Below, piece by piece: positions 41,631 through 44,607 of a DNA stretch of 44,607 nucleotides. Each line of letters begins with the position of its first letter. Positions within the stretch are counted from its first letter, which is position 1. The stretch comes from Alphaproteobacteria bacterium (GTDB lineage Bacteria; Pseudomonadota; Alphaproteobacteria; DSM-16000; Inquilinaceae). The stretch lies in NCBI GenBank assembly GCA_028281985.1, contig JANQIU010000351.1:1-44607 (forward strand). The letters run 5' to 3'. The translations under genes were made by a program, and so were the position numbers. The notes beneath the pieces were generated by a model. That model saw nothing but the letters and a program-made list of their open reading frames with translations, ran no database searches and was not told where the DNA came from.

Positions 41631-42416
41631 TTGGCCGGATCGGACACCTGGGCCGGTCACAGGGCCGTCGTTATCGGCGCGGCCGGCGCCATCGGCCATG
41701 CCTGCACACGGGCCTTTGCCGAGGCCGGGGTCACCGTGACGGCCCTGGACAAGGACCTGGACAGCGCCGCGGCAACGGCGGCAACCCTGTCCGGAGACCA
41801 TGCCGCCCTGGCGCTGGATGTGTGCGATCCCGTGGCCGTGGCCAAGGTCGCCGAGGAGGTCTGGCGGGCGGGCACCTACGACAGTGTGGTCTACGCGCCG
41901 GGGACCGTGTTCACCGCCAATGTGGCCGACATCCCCTGGGCCCGCTACCGCGCGCTGATGAGCGTGAACCTGGACGGGGCCTTCCATGTCGCCCAGGGCT
42001 TCGTGCGGCCGATGCTGGCGGCTCACCGGCCGGGCTCGTTCGTCTTCCTGTCGTCCATGGCCGGATTGCGCGGCGAGGCGGGCGCCTCGGCCTATTGCGC
42101 TTCGAAGTTCGGGCTGATCGGCCTGGTGCAGTCCTTCGCGGCGGAGATGACCGGCAGCGGGATCCGGGTCAATGCGGTCGCCCCCGGCAATGTGGACACG
42201 CCGATGCTGCGCCAGGTTGCCCGCGAGGTTGCCGCCAGCACCGGCCCCTCCGGCGATCCGGACGCGACCTATGCCTCGTTCGCCCGGGTGGGCGCGGCAC
42301 GGCGCCTGGTCACCCCGGCCGAAGTGGCCGATGCCTGCGTGTGGCTGGCCGGCCCGGCATCGGCCGGGGTCACCGGCACCACCCTGCGCGTCGACGCCGG
42401 CGCGCTGGTCGGCTGA
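41631..42416 (+). CDS. Short-chain dehydrogenase/reductase (FabG-like)
   Basis: A 261-residue SDR starting at TTG three bases after the E1 beta stop. The cofactor motif is GAAGAIG (16-22), Asp in LALDVCD contacts the adenine, the catalytic Ser is in LSSMAG and YCASK supplies Tyr and Lys. The end VTGTTLRVDAGALVG is typical of FabG-like members. The NAG motif is replaced by YAPGT, which is unusual. In acetoin-type pathways an SDR of this kind interconverts a diketone and hydroxyketone; here such a role is inferred from position after the E1 genes. Confidence 0.9.
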   Translation: MAGSDTWAGHRAVVIGAAGAIGHACTRAFAEAGVTVTALDKDLDSAAATAATLSGDHAALALDVCDPVAVAKVAEEVWRAGTYDSVVYAPGTVFTANVADIPWARYRALMSVNLDGAFHVAQGFVRPMLAAHRPGSFVFLSSMAGLRGEAGASAYCASKFGLIGLVQSFAAEMTGSGIRVNAVAPGNVDTPMLRQVAREVAASTGPSGDPDATYASFARVGAARRLVTPAEVADACVWLAGPASAGVTGTTLRVDAGALVG

Positions 42417-42430
42417 ACGGGACCGGGGCC

Positions 42431-44200
42431 ATGGACACCAAGGACATCGCAAGACCCCGCAGTACCGGCGGCATGCGCTCCGAGGACACGCCCACCCCCG
42501 GCGTGTTCGCGCCGCCGGAATCGATGCGCCCCACACTGGTGGGCGAGCGCTACATGATCTCCGCCGGGCATCCGCTGGTGGCGCAGGTCTGCGCCCGGGT
42601 GCTGGAGGCCGGCGGTACGGCGATCGACGCCGGTGTGGCTGGTGGGCTGGCCAGCAATGTCATCCAGGCCGACATGTGCAATCTGGGCGGGGTGGCACCG
42701 ATCGTCCTGCGCTGCGCCGGTCAGGATACAGCCTGGGCGATCTCGGGCGTCGGCACCTGGAGCCGGACGGTGACCCTCGCGCGTTTCCGCGACCGGTTCG
42801 GCGACGACATGCCTCTGGGGCTTGGGGTCGGCGTGGTGCCCGCGGCCCTCGACGCCTGGGTCACCGCCCTGGACCGGTTCGGCACCTGGCGATTTGCCGA
42901 TGTCGCGTCGGACGCCATTGCCTACGCCGAAGAGGGCTTCCCCCTGGACCACCGGACCGCCGCGGCGCTGGGCATCCTCGGCCGCACTTTCGCGGCCTAC
43001 GACCACACACCGGCGGTATACTGGCCGGACGGCAAGCCACCCCGCCAGGGTGACCGGCTGCGGCAGGCCGCGCTGGCCGACACCTTGCGGCGGCTGGCGG
43101 CGGCGGAGCAGGCGGCCGATCGGCGTGCCGGCCTCAAGGCCGTACGGGACGCCTTCTACCGGGGCGACATCGCCGCACGCATCGCCGACTGGTCCGCAGC
43201 GCACGGCGGCTGGCTGACGCGCGACGACCTGGCCGGCTTTGCCTGCACCGTGGAACCGGCCCCGTCGGTTGCCTATCGCGGCCACCGGGTGTTCACCAAC
43301 CCGGCCTACTCCCAGGGACCGATCCTGCTGCTGGCGCTGCGGCTTCTCGAACGCCTGGACCTGGCGTCGTGCACCGCCGGATCGGCCGATGCGCTGCACC
43401 TGATCCTGGAAGCCCTGAAGCTGGCCTTCGCCGAGCGCGAGCGGGCGATGACCGATCCCGCGTTCGCGACCGTACCGCTGGACGACCTTCTGGGGGACGC
43501 TAATGTCGCCCGCCTGGCAGGGCAGATCGACCTGGGGTCCGCCCTGCCCGACCCGATCGGCAGCGCCGGCGCACCCGGGCAGGCACGCTGCGACACCACC
43601 TATCTCTGTGTCATCGACGCGGCCGGCAACGCTTTCTCGGCCATGCCGTCGGATACGATCGACGGTAGCCCGCTGATCCCCGATCTGGGCATCATCGTCT
43701 CGCCCCGGGGGGTCCAGTCCAGCAACCGTCCGGGCCACCCCAACGCGCTGGCGCCCGGCAAACGGCCACGCCTGACACCCTCCCCCGCCCTGGCGCTCGG
43801 CCCGGAACGCACCGGCGCCGAGCGCCGGGTCCTGGCCTTCGGCTGCCCGGGCGGCGACGTCATCGTCCAGTCGATGCTGCAGAGCTTCCTGAACGTCGTC
43901 GATTTCGGCATGAGCCTGCAGCAGGCGGTCGAGGCGCCGCGGGCCGCCACCTTCTCCTTCCCCGGGTCGTTCTTTCCCAACCCTCACTTTCCGGGCCGGA
44001 TCGACGTGGAAGCGCGCGTCCCACAGGCCGCGCGGGATGATCTGGCGGCCCGCGGGCATCGGGTGTCGCCCTGGACCGACTGGGAGTTCGATGCCGGATC
44101 GGTACAGATGGTCGGTGATCTGTCGGACCCCGCGGCCGGCGGGCGGGTGTTGGGCGCCGCGGCCGACCCGCGCCGCTGCGCCTACGCATGGGGGCGCTGA
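42431..44200 (+). CDS. Gamma-glutamyltransferase-like Ntn amidohydrolase (HpxW-like)
   Basis: A 589-residue GGT-family protein. Landmarks: SAGHPLVAQVCARVLEAGGTAIDAGVA near the start, DMCNLGGVAPIVL, VPAALDAWVTALDRFG, and the self-cleavage site CDTTYLCVIDAAGN with Thr389 as the expected N-terminal nucleophile of the small subunit. RLTPSPALAL and FGCPGGDVIVQSMLQ fit the small subunit. No signal peptide is seen, unlike true GGTs of the periplasm. Next to DUF4089 and AtzE-like amidase genes, it resembles HpxW, the oxamate amidohydrolase of Klebsiella (established for the hpxWXYZ cluster). The position after TT differs from classic GGT (YLC against HYS), so a non-glutamyl substrate is likely. Confidence 0.88.
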   Translation: MDTKDIARPRSTGGMRSEDTPTPGVFAPPESMRPTLVGERYMISAGHPLVAQVCARVLEAGGTAIDAGVAGGLASNVIQADMCNLGGVAPIVLRCAGQDTAWAISGVGTWSRTVTLARFRDRFGDDMPLGLGVGVVPAALDAWVTALDRFGTWRFADVASDAIAYAEEGFPLDHRTAAALGILGRTFAAYDHTPAVYWPDGKPPRQGDRLRQAALADTLRRLAAAEQAADRRAGLKAVRDAFYRGDIAARIADWSAAHGGWLTRDDLAGFACTVEPAPSVAYRGHRVFTNPAYSQGPILLLALRLLERLDLASCTAGSADALHLILEALKLAFAERERAMTDPAFATVPLDDLLGDANVARLAGQIDLGSALPDPIGSAGAPGQARCDTTYLCVIDAAGNAFSAMPSDTIDGSPLIPDLGIIVSPRGVQSSNRPGHPNALAPGKRPRLTPSPALALGPERTGAERRVLAFGCPGGDVIVQSMLQSFLNVVDFGMSLQQAVEAPRAATFSFPGSFFPNPHFPGRIDVEARVPQAARDDLAARGHRVSPWTDWEFDAGSVQMVGDLSDPAAGGRVLGAAADPRRCAYAWGR

Positions 44201-44202
44201 CC

Positions 44203-44400
44203 ATGCCCGGCCGCCCCCCGCCCGCGTTCGACGCCGAGGCGTATCTGGACGCATCGGCCGCTGCCACCGGCTTGGCCGTCCGGCCTGAGCATCGGCCCGG
44301 CGTTATCCGCCACCTGGATCGGACGGAGGGTTTTGCCCGGCTGCTGGCCGATGTCGACCTGCCGGCCACCTGCGAGCCGGCCTGGAGCTTCCGGCCATGA
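44203..44400 (+). CDS. DUF4089/AtzG-like small subunit (HpxX-like)
   Basis: A 65-residue protein: FDAEAYLDASAAATGLAVRPEHRPGVIRHL, LLADVDLPATCEPAWSFRP in outline. The pattern AYLDASAAATGL ... VIRHLDRT ... EPAWSFRP is that of AtzG/DUF4089 proteins, which wrap around an AtzE-like amidase much as GatC does with GatA. GGGGGC 8 bp upstream of the ATG at 44203 supports this start over ATG 44188, which lies inside the previous gene. The stop overlaps the amidase start by ATGA, so the two subunits are made in coupled amounts. Confidence 0.82.
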   Translation: MPGRPPPAFDAEAYLDASAAATGLAVRPEHRPGVIRHLDRTEGFARLLADVDLPATCEPAWSFRP

Positions 44401-44607
44401 TGTCGGCGCTGGAAATCGCGGCGGCTGTGCGGGCCGGTTCCCTTTCCGCCCGGTCGACGGTCGACGCCGCGCTGGACCGGATTGCCGAGGTGAATCCGCG
44501 CATCAACGCCTTTACCGCCGTCTACCACCAGCGGGCACGCCGGGAAGCCGAAGCCGTCGACCGGCAGGTGGCGGCGGGGCGCAATCCCGGGCCCCTGACC
44601 GGCGTAC
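44397..44607 (+). CDS. Amidase-signature enzyme, AtzE/HpxY-like, partial
   Basis: The first 70 residues of an amidase are visible before the window ends: MMSALEIAAAVRAGSLSARS, then VDAALDRIAEVNPRINAFTAV and a helix with GPLTGV. This is the usual N-terminus of the amidase-signature family before its Lys-Ser-Ser core, which lies outside. Coupled by ATGA to the DUF4089 gene, it should be of the AtzE type; HpxY of this type takes part in oxalurate hydrolysis. A second ATG directly follows the first and could be used instead. Confidence 0.85.
   Translation, partial: MMSALEIAAAVRAGSLSARSTVDAALDRIAEVNPRINAFTAVYHQRARREAEAVDRQVAAGRNPGPLTGV

Noticed and set aside
1-44607. tRNA, rRNA, CRISPR array, prophage or toxin-antitoxin system
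   Set aside because: No cloverleaf-like or rRNA segments, no regularly spaced direct repeats and no phage or toxin-type genes were recognised by eye; a covariance-model scan would be the decisive check.

Overview
This window is a piece of a chromosome from a high-GC bacterium, most likely an alphaproteobacterium (Rhodospirillales-like). That assignment is an inference from base composition, the density of ABC uptake systems beside catabolic operons, a long PutA without an N-terminal ribbon-helix-helix domain, and malonyl-CoA decarboxylase. No tRNA, rRNA, CRISPR array or complete insertion sequence was seen. The layout is metabolic and accessory, with many local regulators (GntR, TetR, DeoR, XRE-cupin, AraC) each next to the genes it probably controls.

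Region 1 (1-4376): a partial GntR/UTRA regulator diverges from a short-chain dehydrogenase, a lipoprotein with an ABM-like fold and a TetR regulator. A 43-bp dyad covers the divergent promoter. A heavily deleted mobA relic follows, then malonyl-CoA decarboxylase. Region 2 (4377-9565): a Ugp/Mal-type ABC importer (binding protein and two permeases, no ATPase), an EEP-family hydrolase and a DeoR regulator. Region 3 (9566-13201): a TetR-VOC-VOC operon whose last VOC gene is truncated where it meets deoR, then three poorly known envelope proteins.

Region 4 (13368-30509) is one continuous plus-strand operon of about 17 kb: XRE-cupin regulator, complete dipeptide-type ABC importer (five genes), hydantoinase/oxoprolinase A, Asp/Glu/hydantoin racemase, M24 Xaa-Pro-type peptidase, two tandem hydantoinase/oxoprolinase B genes and bifunctional PutA. 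Read together, the genes suggest import of a cyclic-amide peptide-like compound, ATP-dependent ring opening, peptide or amidino cleavage, and oxidation of released proline to glutamate. Pyroglutamyl-proline is one substrate that would fit every step; this is a hypothesis.

Region 5 (30529-35004): an AraC regulator divergent from an alpha/beta hydrolase with an unusual Cys nucleophile elbow, a methyltransferase, and a secreted protein in which a duplicated helical domain is fused to cytochrome c. Region 6 (35005-38084): a large imperfect inverted repeat, a visibly AT-richer two-gene cassette (CMAH-like metallo-beta-lactamase-fold protein and methyltransferase) and an IS3-family transposase relic, together looking like a horizontally acquired islet.

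Region 7 (38234-44607, running off the edge): a GntR/FCD regulator with a clear terminator and operator-like palindromes, then an operon of VOC protein, ThDP-dependent E1 alpha and beta, SDR, and a GGT-like / DUF4089 / AtzE-like amidase trio that resembles HpxW-HpxX-HpxY of oxalurate and oxamate breakdown. The two large operons therefore share a theme of cyclic-amide or ureide catabolism.
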